From: JAPOXR01 sp965199765
Lineage (GTDB): Bacteria > Pseudomonadota > Alphaproteobacteria > Rhodobacterales > Rhodobacteraceae
Length of the DNA stretch: 64,000 bases
Assembly (NCBI GenBank): GCA_965199765.1
Contig: CBDATC010000002.1
Location: forward strand, 124,001 to 188,000
Direction of reading: 5' to 3'
The translations under genes and the position numbers were made by a program. The notes under the pieces are model-generated. The model had not been told where the DNA came from. It saw only the letters and a list, made by a program, of their open reading frames with translations, and ran no database searches. How positions within the stretch are numbered: the stretch's first letter is position 1; each line of letters opens with the position of its first letter. Shown here piece by piece: positions 11,159 to 20,054 of the stretch.

Positions 11159-11178
11159 TCAGCAGTCAATTTTTTTGC

Positions 11179-11207
11179 ATATTGATACAAATTTGCTTCT
11201 ATGTCAA
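11179..11207 (-). promoter_or_regulatory. Promoter for transketolase operon
   Basis: On the minus strand, TTGACA (11207-11202) is followed after 17 nt by CAATAT (11184-11179), 21 nt before the transketolase ATG. The -35 is perfect and the -10 weak, as expected for a regulated promoter. An 8-bp palindrome CAAGCTTG (11205-11212) overlaps the -35 and could be part of an operator. Confidence 0.45.
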
Positions 11208-11298
11208 GCTTGCTGTGCAAGGTCCTGACAGCGACGTTGATCATTAAATCTTGAGTATTTTTCCGAATATCTGAATCCTGAGCCCGGATTATATTGAC

Positions 11299-11327
11299 TT
11301 GACACATTATTTCAATCAAAATATGTA
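11299..11327 (+). promoter_or_regulatory. Promoter for sugar ABC transporter operon
   Basis: TTGACA (11299-11304), 17-nt spacer, TATGTA (11322-11327), 45 nt before the permease ATG. Together with the opposite promoter this makes the 214-bp gap a divergent control region, the likely target of the SorC regulator encoded at 6848-7825. Confidence 0.5.
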
Positions 11328-11372
11328 TGACCGATCATAGCGGCATAATTATTCTTGAGGGGAAGTTAGAGC

Positions 11373-12353
11373 ATGGGCTTAGCTACTGCCGATGGGAAGA
11401 AAAAATTTCGGTTGAAAATCCCATTCTCGCTGGGCCGTGCCACCGGACCGATGGTAGGTCTGCTGTTGCTTTGCATGTTTCTTAGCATCGCGACGGATTC
11501 GTTTTTGTCGATCCGCAACTTTCTGAATATCCTGGACCAGATCACGGTCATCGGCATCATCGCAGTAGGAATGACCTTTGTCATCCTGATCGCCGGCATT
11601 GACCTTTCGGTAGGCTCGGTGATGGCGCTTGCAATGATGGTGCTGGGCTACCTTAATGTCGAAGCCGGTCTGCCAATGTACGTGGCTATTCCCGGAGGGC
11701 TTGCCGCCGCGGCTGCTGCCGGGCTCGTGTCGGGGTTGATTATCACTGAATTCAAAGTGCCGCCGTTCATAGCCACACTTGCGATGATGTCCATAGCTCG
11801 CGGGCTCGCCAATATGATAACGAATGGCTCGCAGATCATAGGCTTTCCGCCTTGGTTCAACATGGGCGCCATCATCCGGCATGGCGGTTTCCTTACAATG
11901 ACCGTCGCCGTGATGCTGGCGGTTTTCGTGCTCGCAGTGCTTTATCAAACCTACCGAGTTGGCGGGCGGGCGCTCTACGCGATTGGGGGAAATCCGGAAG
12001 TGGCCCGCCTTGCCGGAATCAATGTGAAGCGCGCAACCATTATGGTTTACACCATGTGCGCGGCTCTTTCCGGGCTCGCCGGTGTCCTGCTTGCAGCCCG
12101 CCTGGACGCAGTTCAGCCGAGCATAGGGTTTGCCTACGAGCTCGATGCCATCGCTGCTGTGGTCATCGGTGGCACCAGCCTTTCCGGCGGCGTCGGCGGC
12201 GTCGGCGGGACAATCGTTGGAGTCCTGATAATCGGCGTGCTTCGAAACGGATTGAATCTTCTCAGCGTTTCGCCGTTTTTGCAGGCTGTGGTCATCGGCC
12301 TTGTCATAGTCCTCGCGGTGGCCGCGGAGACGTTCAAGTACAAAAGCATATGA
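11373..12353 (+). CDS. Ribose-type sugar ABC transporter permease
   Basis: Inner-membrane permease of the RbsC/AraH class (326 aa). It is hydrophobic throughout with about nine to ten membrane segments and has the family blocks VGMTFVILIAGIDLSVGSVMAL, TLAMMSIARGLA, YAIGGNPEVARLAGINV and GTSLSGGVGGVGGTIVG. GAGGGGA lies 9 nt before the ATG. First gene of a rightward operon permease / binding protein / ATPase, divergent from the transketolase operon, so it probably imports the substrate fed to the kinase and the SDRs. The solute is not identifiable from sequence. Confidence 0.93.
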   Translation: MGLATADGKKKFRLKIPFSLGRATGPMVGLLLLCMFLSIATDSFLSIRNFLNILDQITVIGIIAVGMTFVILIAGIDLSVGSVMALAMMVLGYLNVEAGLPMYVAIPGGLAAAAAAGLVSGLIITEFKVPPFIATLAMMSIARGLANMITNGSQIIGFPPWFNMGAIIRHGGFLTMTVAVMLAVFVLAVLYQTYRVGGRALYAIGGNPEVARLAGINVKRATIMVYTMCAALSGLAGVLLAARLDAVQPSIGFAYELDAIAAVVIGGTSLSGGVGGVGGTIVGVLIIGVLRNGLNLLSVSPFLQAVVIGLVIVLAVAAETFKYKSI

Positions 12354-12463
12354 GTTTCGGGGGCTCAGTCAGTTTTGCCCTCTTTCAGATAGTCCGATTT
12401 TTCCGGGCTTAATCGGGTCTAGCTTCATAGAAGCGGACCATTCAACAACGGAGGATAGAATCC

Positions 12464-13405
12464 ATGAAAGGGTTTCTTAGATTCACGATTGCCGCTGCTG
12501 CGATGTGCATGGCGGCAGGGGCGGCATCCGCGCAAGGTGTCGGCATAAAGAAAATCGGTTTGGCGGTGCCTAACCTGCAGGCGGATTTTTTCAACCAAAT
12601 CAAGCTCGGTGTCGAAGGCTACGCCGAAAAACTCGGTATCGAGGTCATTGTGGTTGATGCCAAGAACGACACCGCCACGCAAGTCAGCCAGGTGCAGGAT
12701 TTGATTACCCAAGGCATCGACGCCTTCATCTACATTCCTGCCGGCGCGGCAGCGGCAGCGGTTCCAACCCGACTTGCGCGCGCAGAAGGTATTCCGGTCA
12801 TCAATGTCGACCGCGAGCCGGAAGGCGCTCCTGGCGATACCGTGATCTACGGTGAGAACATCCTGTCTGCGTACCAGGTTTGCTCGCACATAATCGGCCT
12901 GGCCGGTGGCGAAGGCAAAATGGTCATCGTGCACGGTCAGAAGGGAACAACCCCGGAAGTTCAGCGCTTCGAAGGCTGTAAGCGCGCAATCGATGAAAAC
13001 CCTGGCATTGAGCTCGTCGCCCAACAATGGAGCCAGATGTGGTCTCCGGACGAAGGATTTTCAATCGCGCAGAACATGTTGCAGGCACATCCCGATGTCA
13101 AAGTCATTTTCGGTCAAGCGGACGCACTCGCGATGGGCGCGGCGAAAGCGGTTGAAGTCGCCGGACTCGCCGACGAAGTGATTGTCGGAGGTTATGACGG
13201 AGATGTCGCCGCACTGGAATCGCTGGCTCGCTGCGACACGCCGTTTATCGTAACCGCAACTCAAAGCACGCAGGCAATGGGTGTTTTGGCGGTGAACTCG
13301 GCCATCGCGATCGGTCACGGCGCATCGGTTCCTGCCCGTCAGATTCCGAACGCGGTGCTGACGACCTGCGACAATGCCCAACAATTCGTCGAGAAACATC
13401 CGTAA
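12464..13405 (+). CDS. Periplasmic sugar-binding protein (RbsB-like)
   Basis: Periplasmic binding protein of the type 1 (ribose/galactose) fold, 313 aa, serving the adjacent permease. It starts with a signal peptide (MKGFLRFTIAA to ASAQ), followed by KKIGLAVPNLQADFFNQIKLGVEGYAEKLG, VVDAKNDTATQVSQVQDLI, GIDAFIYIPAG, PVINVDRE and the C-terminal lobe with VIFGQADALAMGAAKA and IVGGYDGD. A GGAGGAT ribosome site precedes the ATG. The Asp/Arg pair in NVDRE and the VGGYDGD aspartate are typical sugar contacts in this fold. Confidence 0.92.
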   Translation: MKGFLRFTIAAAAMCMAAGAASAQGVGIKKIGLAVPNLQADFFNQIKLGVEGYAEKLGIEVIVVDAKNDTATQVSQVQDLITQGIDAFIYIPAGAAAAAVPTRLARAEGIPVINVDREPEGAPGDTVIYGENILSAYQVCSHIIGLAGGEGKMVIVHGQKGTTPEVQRFEGCKRAIDENPGIELVAQQWSQMWSPDEGFSIAQNMLQAHPDVKVIFGQADALAMGAAKAVEVAGLADEVIVGGYDGDVAALESLARCDTPFIVTATQSTQAMGVLAVNSAIAIGHGASVPARQIPNAVLTTCDNAQQFVEKHP

Positions 13406-13444
13406 AGCTGCGGGAATTCGCGTCGTTTCGATCAAGGCTGGCGC

Positions 13445-14992
13445 ATGGCTTCCTTTGACGGTTCTCCAATTCTTTCCCTCCGCGGAATACGGAAATCCTT
13501 TGGGCCAACCGAAGTTCTGCACGGAATAGACATGGATGTTCATGCTGGGGAGGTCGTCGCGCTGCTCGGCGAAAACGGCGCGGGCAAGTCAACAGTTTCC
13601 AATATAATCTCCGGGGGCGTCCCTCCAAGTTCAGGTGAAATGACTTGGCAGGGCGCTCCCTTTTCACCTGCCAGCCCGCGAGAAGCAATTGATGCCGGCA
13701 TCGGCATGATCCAACAGGAATTGGCGCTGCTACCGTATGTTTCGATTGCCGAAAATGTTTTTGTCGGCCGCTATCTCATGAGTGGAGGCCGTGTTGATCG
13801 AGCGGAAATGGAGCGGCGCGCCCAGATTGGGCTCCAGCGCCTGGGGCTTGAAATTTCCGCTAACCGAACAGTTGAAGGGCTTTCGACTGCCAACCAGCAA
13901 TTGGTTGAAATCGCGAAGGCATTGACGTTGAATGCCAAGCTGCTCATCCTCGACGAACCTACGGCCGCTCTCGGCAGCGCCGAGACCGAACTATTGTTCA
14001 AACAAATTGAATCGCTCAAGTCAGACGGAGTGGGGATCATCTACATTTCGCACCGGCTTGAGGAAATCAAGCATATCGCTGATCGCATTGTTGTCCTTCG
14101 GGACGGTGAAAAGGTTCAGGAGTTCGACTCCGCCAACCTGCCGGTGAGGATTATCGTCGAGGCTATGGTAGGCCGAAGCATGGACCGGATGTTTCCATCT
14201 ATTCCTGCTCCCGGTGGAAAGACGGTCTTGGAGGTCAGGGGACTTTCATCGGCGCGGGGATCCTTTACCGACGTTAACTTTGATGTCAAAGAAGGGGAAA
14301 TCTTCGGTATAGCCGGTCTTGTTGGCGCCGGCCGGACCGATCTCGTGCGCGCTATCGCTGGCGCTGATCCAATCTCCGCGGGCACAATTCACATTGACGG
14401 GCGGGAAGTTACGCCCCGCAATCCTGGCGATGCGATAAAAAACGGCATAATTCTAGTGCCCGAAGACCGGAAATTGCAAGGTCTGGTTCTCATCCACAGC
14501 ATTCAGGACAATATAGCCTATTCGAATTTTGAATCTGTGGGAGCGTCCGGATGGATCAGCGGTCGACTTGTTAAGAAATTTGCTGCGGAGAACATAAAAA
14601 AATTCGGAATTAAGGGCCAGGGCAACCAGTTCACCTACGAGATGTCAGGCGGCAATCAGCAGAAGGTTGTGCTGGCAAAATGGCTGGCACGCAACCCGCG
14701 TGTTGTTTTGCTTGATGAACCCACTCGTGGAATAGATGTCGGTGCGCGTTCGTCGATTTACGACCTTATCGTCGAACTAGCCGGGCAGGGAATCTCCGTG
14801 GTTGTCGTCAGCTCCGAACTCGAAGAAGTTATGGGTATATCGAATCGGATTATGGTCATGTCAGAAGGCATCCAAGCCGATATCTTAGACCGGGAAACAG
14901 CGAACGATATCCTCGTCATGGAATTGGCGACGGCGGGACATTCAAAGGCTATGCGTCAGCGACCGTTGAGCAAGCTGTCCAAGGTGAGCTGA
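13445..14992 (+). CDS. Sugar ABC transporter ATPase (RbsA-like, two NBDs)
   Basis: Double-domain ATPase of the RbsA/MglA/AraG class, 515 aa. The first nucleotide-binding domain has GENGAGKST, the degenerate signature LSTANQQLVEIAKAL and LDEPTAALG; the second has the altered Walker A GLVGAGRT, signature MSGGNQQKVVLAKWL and LDEPTRGIDVGA, as usual in this class. Starts 39 bp after the binding-protein gene and completes the importer. Cytoplasmic face of the inner membrane. Confidence 0.94.
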   Translation: MASFDGSPILSLRGIRKSFGPTEVLHGIDMDVHAGEVVALLGENGAGKSTVSNIISGGVPPSSGEMTWQGAPFSPASPREAIDAGIGMIQQELALLPYVSIAENVFVGRYLMSGGRVDRAEMERRAQIGLQRLGLEISANRTVEGLSTANQQLVEIAKALTLNAKLLILDEPTAALGSAETELLFKQIESLKSDGVGIIYISHRLEEIKHIADRIVVLRDGEKVQEFDSANLPVRIIVEAMVGRSMDRMFPSIPAPGGKTVLEVRGLSSARGSFTDVNFDVKEGEIFGIAGLVGAGRTDLVRAIAGADPISAGTIHIDGREVTPRNPGDAIKNGIILVPEDRKLQGLVLIHSIQDNIAYSNFESVGASGWISGRLVKKFAAENIKKFGIKGQGNQFTYEMSGGNQQKVVLAKWLARNPRVVLLDEPTRGIDVGARSSIYDLIVELAGQGISVVVVSSELEEVMGISNRIMVMSEGIQADILDRETANDILVMELATAGHSKAMRQRPLSKLSKVS

Positions 14993-15336
14993 CGGCTGTC
15001 TATGTTTTTGATGTTCTGTTTTTGTAGCGCCAATCCAGCCGATGAATTCCAAGCTGTGGTCAGCAAATCAGAAGGTTCCTATGCTCTTGATGATGATTTT
15101 TTGAATTCAATCTTAAAAGTTGATGCCGCTCATCATGTTTGCAACGATGCTGCATATGAACGCGCCTCGTGAAAAATACGCAGTCGTGGGACCATAGTTC
15201 ACTAATGCTCGCTGATGCACGTCCAGCCATGGACAACAGCGAGAGGATGGTGATGAGTAGTGGGAGTTTCCGCGGTTACGCAAGCCGTATATTTGGGGTT
15301 CATCAGCAGATTTATGGGAAATGAAAGGTGTGGGAG
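14993..15336 (+). other. Gap with a 58-codon ORF, before SDR gene
   Basis: Contains one small frame, ATG 15002 to stop 15178 (58 codons, beginning MFLMFCFCSANPADEF), with no recognised domain; it looks more like a gene fragment than a working gene. The remainder holds the leader of the next SDR gene. Confidence 0.3.
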
Positions 15337-16119
15337 ATGAATCGATTTTCTGGCAAAACCGTGGTGGTGACGGGTGGCAACAAAGGTATTGGATTTGCAA
15401 TTGCCAAGCGATTTGCCGAGGAAGGCGCCAACCTTGTGCTCGCTTCCATCGAAGAGCAGGTGCGCGACTCTGCTTCTCAGCTTCGCGAAACCGGTGCCAG
15501 CGTGATTGGAATTCAATGCGATGTAGCAGACAAGACCGATGTACAAGCGCTCTATGACCAAACCGAGGAGGAATTTGGAAAGGTCGATATCTCTGTTCAA
15601 AACGCTGGAATTATTACGATCGCAAAGATCGAAGATCTTTCGGAGCAGATGTGGGATGCTACCTTGGATGTGAACACCAAGGGTGTTTTTCTATGCTGCC
15701 GAGAAGCAATTCTTCGGATGCGCAAGTCGGGAACTGGAGGCAAGCTTGTCAACACAGCTTCCGGTCAGGCGCGAGACGGGTTTATCTTCACTCCGCACTA
15801 CGCTGCCTCGAAATTCGGGGTAATGGGAATGACGCAAAGTCTTGCCAAGGAAGTTGCGCTGGACGGCATCAACGTGAACGCAATCTGCCCGGGCATTATC
15901 AAGACCGATATGTGGGACTACAATGACCGCGTATGGGGCAAATTGCTGGGCGAATACGGCCCAGGAGAGTTGATGGAGGAATGGGTCCAGAAAATTCCGA
16001 TGAAACGGGCTGGTGAGGGTCGGGATGTTGCCGGATTGGTTGCGTTTCTCGCAAGCGAGGATGCCGATTATATTACAGGTCAGACGATAAATGTCGACGG
16101 CGGGCTGATTATGTCCTGA
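15337..16119 (+). CDS. SDR, polyol/sugar dehydrogenase type
   Basis: Classical short-chain dehydrogenase of 260 aa with cofactor loop TGGNKGIG (12-19), QNAGI, catalytic Ser in NTASG, Tyr/Lys in HYAASK, and the C-terminal ITGQTINVDGGLIMS. The segment around PGIIKTDMWDYNDRVWGKLLGEYGPGE resembles sorbitol- and galactitol-type dehydrogenases, so oxidation of a polyol to a ketose is the likely reaction; related acetoin reductases are the main alternative. The ATG at 15337 with AAAGG upstream is preferred over an in-frame GTG nine bases earlier. Same direction as the ABC transporter. Confidence 0.82.
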   Translation: MNRFSGKTVVVTGGNKGIGFAIAKRFAEEGANLVLASIEEQVRDSASQLRETGASVIGIQCDVADKTDVQALYDQTEEEFGKVDISVQNAGIITIAKIEDLSEQMWDATLDVNTKGVFLCCREAILRMRKSGTGGKLVNTASGQARDGFIFTPHYAASKFGVMGMTQSLAKEVALDGINVNAICPGIIKTDMWDYNDRVWGKLLGEYGPGELMEEWVQKIPMKRAGEGRDVAGLVAFLASEDADYITGQTINVDGGLIMS

Positions 16120-16156
16120 CCGCGGAAGATGCGGCGCATTTTGCTGAGAATACTGG

Positions 16157-16957
16157 ATGAAGAGACCAATGACCGAAACGCCCCTTAATGCTCCAGCTTT
16201 ATTTGACCTGTCCGGTCGCGTGGCCATTGTGACAGGCGCAGGCAGTGGAATCGGGCAGCGTATCGCTCTGGGACTCGCCCAATGCGGGGCTGATGTCGCG
16301 TGTTTGGACCGGCGCACCGACACCGGACTTTCGGAAACTTCGCGGATGATCAAATTGATCGGCCGCCGAGCAATCGAATTAAATTTCGATGTGACGGACC
16401 GCACCGCTCTTGAAGAGGCTGTAACCCGGACCGAAGACGAGATCGGCTCTTTGCAAATCGCAGTGAACGCGGCGGGAATCGCCAATGCCAACCCCGCCGA
16501 AGAGATGAGCGCCGAGCAATATCAGGACCTCATGGACATTAACCTGAAAGGCGTTTTCTTTTCGTGTCAGTCCGAAGCCAAGGCAATGCTTCAACATGGC
16601 AAGGGATCCATCATCAATATCGCTTCTATGTCCGGCGTGATCGTGAATCGAGGATTGACACAAGTTCACTACAATGCGTCAAAGGCCGGTGTGATTCACC
16701 TGACAAAGTCGATGGCGATGGAATGGGTTGATCGAGGAGTTCGAGTGAACTCGATCAGTCCGGGCTATACTGCAACACCCATGAACACCCGTCCGGAGAT
16801 GATTCACCAAATCCGTGAGTTTGAGAATCAGACCCCGATGAAACGTATGGCAACTGTGGATGAGATGGTGGGGCCGGCGGTTTTTCTTGCGAGTGACGCA
16901 TCGTCCTATTGCACTGGCGTTAATCTATTGGTTGACGGTGGATTTTGTTGCTGGTGA
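16157..16957 (+). CDS. SDR, polyol dehydrogenase type
   Basis: Short-chain dehydrogenase of 266 aa: TGAGSGIG cofactor loop, NAAGIANANPAEEM, Ser in NIASMSG, Tyr/Lys in HYNASKAG, and PGYTATPMNTRPEM near the substrate lid, a pattern seen in D-arabinitol/mannitol/threitol dehydrogenase relatives. It follows the previous SDR by 37 bp, so the two are probably co-transcribed and may oxidise different positions of the same or related polyols. A second ATG at 16169 (MTETPL), with AAGAG just before it, is an alternative start. Confidence 0.82.
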   Translation: MKRPMTETPLNAPALFDLSGRVAIVTGAGSGIGQRIALGLAQCGADVACLDRRTDTGLSETSRMIKLIGRRAIELNFDVTDRTALEEAVTRTEDEIGSLQIAVNAAGIANANPAEEMSAEQYQDLMDINLKGVFFSCQSEAKAMLQHGKGSIINIASMSGVIVNRGLTQVHYNASKAGVIHLTKSMAMEWVDRGVRVNSISPGYTATPMNTRPEMIHQIREFENQTPMKRMATVDEMVGPAVFLASDASSYCTGVNLLVDGGFCCW

Positions 16958-17006
16958 ACACATACCGATAGGCGCACACTTCTTTGGGTTTCACCGATTT
17001 TGGGTG

Positions 17007-17069
17007 GTGTCCAGAATCTTTCGCACTTTCAATCAAGCGACGGCGACTCCGTTATGTTAAAGTTTCATC
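17007..17069 (+). repeat. Dispersed IS-like repeat, copy 1
   Basis: 63 bp beginning GTGTCCAGAATCTTTCGCAC. It matches 56 of 63 bases of the segment at 34681-34743, and its first 25 bases are identical to the reverse complement of 63838-63862. Probably the end of an insertion sequence. Confidence 0.75.
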
Positions 17070-17096
17070 GCCCAGCGGATCCATATTCATTTGCTT

Positions 17097-17548
17097 TTAC
17101 GTGTTCCAGTGTGTGCCGGCCACATGCTCGACGCGGTCGCTGACTTCGGACTTCCGCCGGTTAGCCTTGACCGTCCAGCTCGCGTTAGTGTCCTTCTGCC
17201 GCGCCTTGCGAGGTTCATTCTCCCTGATCTCCCCGGATTTGTTTCCCTCCTGCTTCTGCCGCTCGTCTTCCTTGGTGAAGCACAGCGTGGGAGCCTTCAC
17301 CACTGTCGCATGAAGGATGTGCCCCTTGGAAGCGGTGAATCCGGCCCGGCTCAGCCGCTCGCGGAATGCCCAGATGGTTGTCTCGTCAGATGCGCCGTGC
17401 AGAGATTGGAGAATCAGAGCCTTGAACATCTTCGCCGCATCGCGGGGCGCCCGCCCTGCACAGACGGGGATATGTGGTTCAAAGGCCTTTTGAGCTCCTT
17501 TCGGAAAATCTCGAAATCAATCGCTCCGTCCAGCATCATACATGGCAT
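17097..17548 (-). pseudogene. IS5-family transposase remnant
   Basis: Reading leftward from 17548, one frame gives GAIDFEIFRKELKRPL and GGRPAMRR, the N-terminal domain pattern of IS5-family transposases. A shifted frame then gives MFKALILQSLHGASDE, SKGHILHATVVKAPT and ARQKDTNASWTVKAN, matching the family's 'MFKaLvLQ', 'G.ivDATiv.aP' and 'QKD.dA.Wt.K' segments, before stopping at 17097. The first catalytic Asp region reads HATVV instead of DATVV and the C-terminal half is absent, so it is dead. Confidence 0.7.
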
Positions 17549-17665
17549 ATGCTAACCAGTGAACTTCTACGCACAAACCAAATAAATTTCAGCTAGTTTG
17601 GAGTGGAGTTAATAAAGGTGTCCAAGATTACAGCACATCAGCTTGGGAAGAATGCCCAGCCCGTT

Positions 17666-18517
17666 TCAGCTGCAAGCCTCGTCCAAACGATAAAATTCTG
17701 TCGCAGTCTTACCAAAAATCATTGATTGTTCGTCATCGCTCAATTCTTTGAGCAGAGTTATTGCCGCCTCAAGCCACTCTGAATATTCGGCGCGCAGACG
17801 ACACACGGGCCAGTCCGAGCCCCACATTATTCGATTAGCTCCAAACATCTCCACGACGGTTTCCGCATAAGGTCGGAGTTGGCTGATCCGCCAATCCGCC
17901 GGTGCCTCGGTGACCAAACCCGATAATTTACAGTATGCGTTGGTCTCTTTGGCTATCCGCGAAATTCCTTTCTTCCACTCAGTGAAAGTTTCTTGCGAAT
18001 GCTGAGCGATGCTTGGTTTCATACAGTGATTTATCACTGCTCTGAGGTCGGGGTGCATATTCAGCAGTGTGCAAAAGTTTTCAAGGTGGCACGGGAATCC
18101 CAGCGCATCAAAGGTCAAATCTTCTTCGATGATTGCCTGAAACGCCCATCTAATATCTTCACGCAACATCCAGTGTTCATCAGGTATATCCTGAATCATA
18201 GGACGCACGCCGGCAAACTTTGGATGAGCTGCAAGCCGGGACAAGATTTCCCTGTCATTTGAGTCTTCAAAATTTATCCAACCGACTACAGCTGCCACTC
18301 GGTCCGTAGAATCAGCGATGCCAAGCATATATTCAGTCTCATGCACGGTAGGCGCAGCCTGAATCAGAACCGTCCGTTCAACTTCATTTGCCATTAGTTC
18401 AGGACTCAGATCCGCAATGCTGTACAGGCGGGCCAAAATGGAATTATCCATCGGCATCCAGCCATAATCTCCGCGTGCGGGATTCCAAAAATGCTGATGC
18501 GCATCAATCACTGACAC
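17666..18517 (-). CDS. Amidohydrolase, L-fuconolactonase-like
   Basis: TIM-barrel metal-dependent hydrolase of the amidohydrolase-2 group (COG3618 type), about 283 aa: VIDAHQHFWNP at the N-terminus with the HxH metal motif, then HPKFAGVRPMIQD, VINHCMKP and the C-terminal MWGSDWPVCRL with the catalytic Asp. Members hydrolyse sugar lactones such as L-fuconolactone or L-rhamnonolactone, which fits the L-fucose dehydrogenase-like SDR at 5567. A GTG at 18517 has GGAGG five bases upstream; an ATG at 18529 and a GTG at 18538 are in frame. Isolated on the minus strand at the edge of decayed DNA. Confidence 0.85.
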   Translation of the reverse strand: MSVIDAHQHFWNPARGDYGWMPMDNSILARLYSIADLSPELMANEVERTVLIQAAPTVHETEYMLGIADSTDRVAAVVGWINFEDSNDREILSRLAAHPKFAGVRPMIQDIPDEHWMLREDIRWAFQAIIEEDLTFDALGFPCHLENFCTLLNMHPDLRAVINHCMKPSIAQHSQETFTEWKKGISRIAKETNAYCKLSGLVTEAPADWRISQLRPYAETVVEMFGANRIMWGSDWPVCRLRAEYSEWLEAAITLLKELSDDEQSMIFGKTATEFYRLDEACS

Positions 18518-18539
18518 ATTATCCTCCATATGTGGCACA

Positions 18540-19799
18540 GACTTTCAAAGTGATCGCAGCGGAAAAATTTCTCAATTTACCGCTGCATTGTATGACTTAG
18601 CTTGGCTGGTTTCAGAATAAGCAGCATCCGAACACATATCACCTCTGATGAAAGTTCTGCAGTTAAACTTCCATGAGTGTGCGCCCAAACGAGTGATTCA
18701 AGCTGCATTTTTCCATTCGAATAATTCAGTTGTTCGGTTGTTGATATGGCGGAATCTGATTGTCAGGATCTGTTTTGCCCCATAGACCGACCAGCGGCAT
18801 CCGGTTTTGCTTTGACGGTCTTTGATCACGTTCCGGCATCCGCATTTGATCACCACCGTCCTACCCTCGACACACAATTTTGCGCTGAACAGACCAAAGA
18901 GCTGTTCGTATGCTCCGCATCATGCGGAATCAGAACTTCATTCGACACAATCTATCCGGCGGTCATGCTGTCCAAAACATTCGAAGTTTGATTGACTCGA
19001 ACTGCGCCGCGTTGGCGGACCGGGTCTGTGAAAGGTTTGGATTCCCTGATTCCCCGGGGCGGTCTTCAACGGCCGAGCTGCCAAGCGGCTCTGTCGAAAC
19101 TTGAGACGGACGGCTTGATCGCTCCCCTCCCGCTTCGAGAAAGCGGCAGGGGGCGCTGTGCATCCAGGGTTGCCTTTCCGGTCGGTGGTCCGGATCGCAT
19201 TGCTTGAGCTGGTTTGCACCGAGGACGGCGAAAACCGCCGGATCGGCCAGAACCGGGGAAACTGATCGGTCGAGATCCGGAACTTCTGGTGCGGCGACGT
19301 CGCTTTCGACGAAGACGCATGCCTGACCCGAAAAATGCACGCGCCGCTCAATCACGCGGCCTGCGACAGCATCACGCCCCCGCTCACATTGCGGCGGAAC
19401 TGCAAAGTCGCACGAACAAGGCGGACCTCTCCGCGTTCTGAAACACCCAGCCAAAGCGGTGTCCGGACATCCCGAACCAAGCGGAACAGGCTCGACCCGC
19501 GCGTAGAAACCGGAAAGCGCGTCTGAAACCAGCCGCAGGCCGATCGGCGAATGAAAGACCGGTCAACATTCTTCAAAAACAGCCAAGCCGGGCGAATTAC
19601 GTGCCGAGGGTCAACCAGAATGTCTGGACATTATGTCAAGAATGGGGAAGTCCCGCCGGAGCATCGAATTTACTTGACTCGAAGCTGGAAATCCCTTTAT
19701 GTGTTCTCACGACCGCGGCGCGGCGGTTCCGCCGCATGTAAATTGAAGCTGCGGTCATGAGGTGAATGCTGACGTTTCGTTAAAGAAAGGAAACAGACC
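18540..19799. other. Decayed region with DUF4338 fragment
   Basis: About 1.25 kb without a working gene. The middle carries a broken DUF4338 coding segment (18976-19210) and is richer in GC than its surroundings. Several overlapping frames exist on both strands, but none has a consistent start, ribosome site or domain. The right end leads into the RiPP precursor gene. Confidence 0.5.
18976..19210 (+). pseudogene. DUF4338 (transposase-associated) remnant
   Basis: One frame reads ADRVCERFGFPDSPGR and a +1-shifted frame continues LQRPSCQAALSKLETDGLIA, the joined pattern being the N-terminal part of DUF4338 proteins, found beside transposases and in the DruA defence protein. The rest of the domain is unrecognisable. 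Frameshift and truncation mean it is not functional. Assignment is from remembered family pattern. Confidence 0.5.
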
Positions 19800-20054
19800 A
19801 TGAAAACCGTTGCGCAAATGACGGATCATTTGATCGAGAAGGCGGCTGCCAGCGAGCAGTTCAGGGCACAGCTGACCACAGACCCGAAAGGAATCGTTAA
19901 ACAGGAGTTCGGAATCGACGTGCCCGATGAGGTCACCCTTCACGTGCACCAGGACGATTCCACCACCTATAACCTGGTGCTCCCGGCGAGCACTGAGATC
20001 AGCGAAGAGCAGCTGGCGCAGGTCTCCGGCGGTTACAACTTCATTAGATTGTAG
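19800..20054 (+). CDS. NHLP-type RiPP precursor peptide
   Basis: 84-aa peptide whose first 78 residues match the nitrile-hydratase-like leader family: acidic-hydrophobic FRAQLTTDPKGIVKQEFGID, VPDEVTLHVHQDDSTTYNLVLPA, and ISEEQLAQVSGG ending in the Gly-Gly cleavage site (77-78). Such leaders direct ribosomal peptides to modifying enzymes and are cut by peptidase-containing ABC exporters. The core left is only YNFIRL, without Cys, Ser or Thr. AAAGGAAA precedes the ATG. No modifying enzyme, peptidase or exporter is in the window. The frame after its TAG continues 24 codons (to 20129) with a basic, two-Cys sequence, so the core may be cut short by a nonsense mutation. Confidence 0.85.
   Translation: MKTVAQMTDHLIEKAAASEQFRAQLTTDPKGIVKQEFGIDVPDEVTLHVHQDDSTTYNLVLPASTEISEEQLAQVSGGYNFIRL

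Larger units (their letters stand above)
16958..17665. other. Gap with IS remnants
   Basis: No working gene. It carries one copy of a repeat also found at 34681 and 63838, followed by a frameshifted IS5-like transposase fragment (17097-17548). The last ~115 bp before the amidohydrolase 3' end show nothing recognisable. Confidence 0.6.
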
